In this document: positions 63,045-64,000 of the stretch, one piece after another
Numbering within the stretch: the stretch's first letter is position 1
How the letters are laid out: each line of letters begins with the position of its first letter
Assembly (NCBI GenBank): GCA_013396915.1
Contig: VWZL01004989.1
Span: 357,138 to 421,137, forward strand
Origin: Stercorarius parasiticus
Lineage: Eukaryota > Chordata > Aves > Charadriiformes > Stercorariidae
Reading direction: 5' to 3'
Length of the DNA stretch: 64,000 nt
Translations under genes and position numbers: made by a program
The notes under the pieces: model-generated
Told to the model about the DNA's origin: nothing
Databases searched by the model: none
Seen by the model: only the letters and a program-made list of their open reading frames with translations

Positions 63045-64000
63045 GACTTTTCAGGATATTACAATTAATAAAAAGATTATTTCAGGTAAGCATCAGAAAA
63101 CTAGGAGTTGCTCCTGTATGAGTCAACCCTGGAACCCCAAGCCCAAAATTTTGCTATTAGAAAATAAGATGCTGACAGAACAGACAAAGCAACCAGTTGC
63201 TGCAGGGGAAGGTTCACTGCTGAGCCTTTAACAAGAACTGTCTGGCTTTTGTTGAGGCTACCATTAATTTTCTCCCTCTGCCTCCTCAGATCTCTTGGCA
63301 TCTAAAGCATCCAGCAACCAGCATCCACCTGGCAAGAGTCCCATTCTGGAACCCTTCAGGCTCCCTCTAAGAGATGGGGTACTCTGAACTTCTCTGGCAA
63401 AACTAATCAATGTTTACGTTTGCAAAAGATTCCCATTGAGAAAGAATCCTTAACTGACCACACTGATAGTTCAAGGATTGTCTGCTAAAGTTACCCAATG
63501 ACAAAGCCTGATTACTCAAAGATAAGAGACCAACAGCTCAGGACAACAATACATACACAAAGTCCATAATTCAAGTACTAATTATTCTGTTCAGGTTGTT
63601 GGGTCTCCTCTTTCCCATCCCATCTTCACTCAACTTCTGAGTGAACCACAAGTTGAGACAGTTACCTGTTAATCGCTACCTGCTACAACTCTTAAGCACA
63701 CCTGCAGACAGGGACAGGAACACTGCAAGAATTCTCACTGCCAAGTGACACAAGGAAAGTGACCTGTACAGGTTGGTCAGGTGTATGTTCAATGACTTGA
63801 TCAAATGCCATTTCAAACATATGTCATCACTGTAAGTGTCCTGCAACATGGAAACTGAGGCAATGTATCCAGAAGAAACCAGACAGTCTGACACAATGTT
63901 CCTCTGCATTTGCAGATGGAGAAAAACAACAATTAAGACACAGAAACTATCTGCTGATTGCTCACATGTTTTCACTCTTACTATGAAAAAATAAGGAAAG

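Larger units (their letters stand above)
41002..64000 (-). other. Large 5' intron of MBOAT2 (continues beyond the window)
   Basis: No exon coding for the missing N-terminal residues (I looked for the equivalents of FVVCQLFALLAAIW and SGISYCIMIIIGVENMH on the minus strand) could be found between 41002 and 64000, so this whole stretch is read as intron. It contains five CR1 pieces, low-complexity tracts and a G-rich island. The unlisted remainder is AT-rich sequence with only chance frames. Confidence 0.75.

Overview
The window is vertebrate nuclear DNA and most likely comes from a bird. It is AT-rich and intron-dominated. It carries several CR1 (chicken repeat 1) LINE copies with the typical avian 3' end, and it has no operon structure or long uninterrupted coding regions. 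It has two short assembly gaps (runs of N at 10673-10683 and 33434-33452).

One protein-coding gene is recognisable: the C-terminal four fifths of MBOAT2, on the minus strand. MBOAT2 is a membrane-bound O-acyltransferase (lysophospholipid acyltransferase). Ten exons, all with GT-AG boundaries and compatible phases, run from 41001 down to the stop codon at 8089-8091. Joined, they give about 419 codons without a frameshift or stop, corresponding to roughly residue 101 to the C-terminus of the about 520-residue vertebrate protein. The first about 100 residues (probably three exons) and the promoter were not found and presumably lie beyond position 64000. That makes everything from 41002 to 64000 part of one large 5' intron.

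Layout by region. 1-8088 is the 3' UTR and downstream flank, with a candidate poly(A) signal at 7766-7771. 8089-41001 holds the ten exons and their introns. Intron contents include a young-looking CR1 (10396-10935), a much older L3-like CR1 in two pieces (12650-13480 and 14830-15372), a GC-richer island between those pieces, and a two-tier AAT/ATG microsatellite (32311-32460). 41002-64000 is intronic, with a 1.2 kb CR1 carrying reverse-transcriptase remnants (43430-44600), shorter CR1 pieces at 48824-49108, 54985-55075, 58530-58930 and 62428-63044, a G-rich quadruplex-prone island near 50.2 kb, and T/G-rich low-complexity tracts.

I found no tRNA, rRNA, CRISPR array, viral element or unfamiliar multi-gene system. 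The short open reading frames are mostly chance frames in intronic sequence or frames through repeats. The main second-look items are the NAGNAG splice acceptor in MBOAT2, the bias of CR1 copies to lie antisense to the gene, the gap that probably hides part of a CR1, the patterned microsatellite, perfect palindromes, and one unexplained 176-codon intronic frame. CR1 assignments and comparison with the human protein rest on remembered family sequence, not on a database search.
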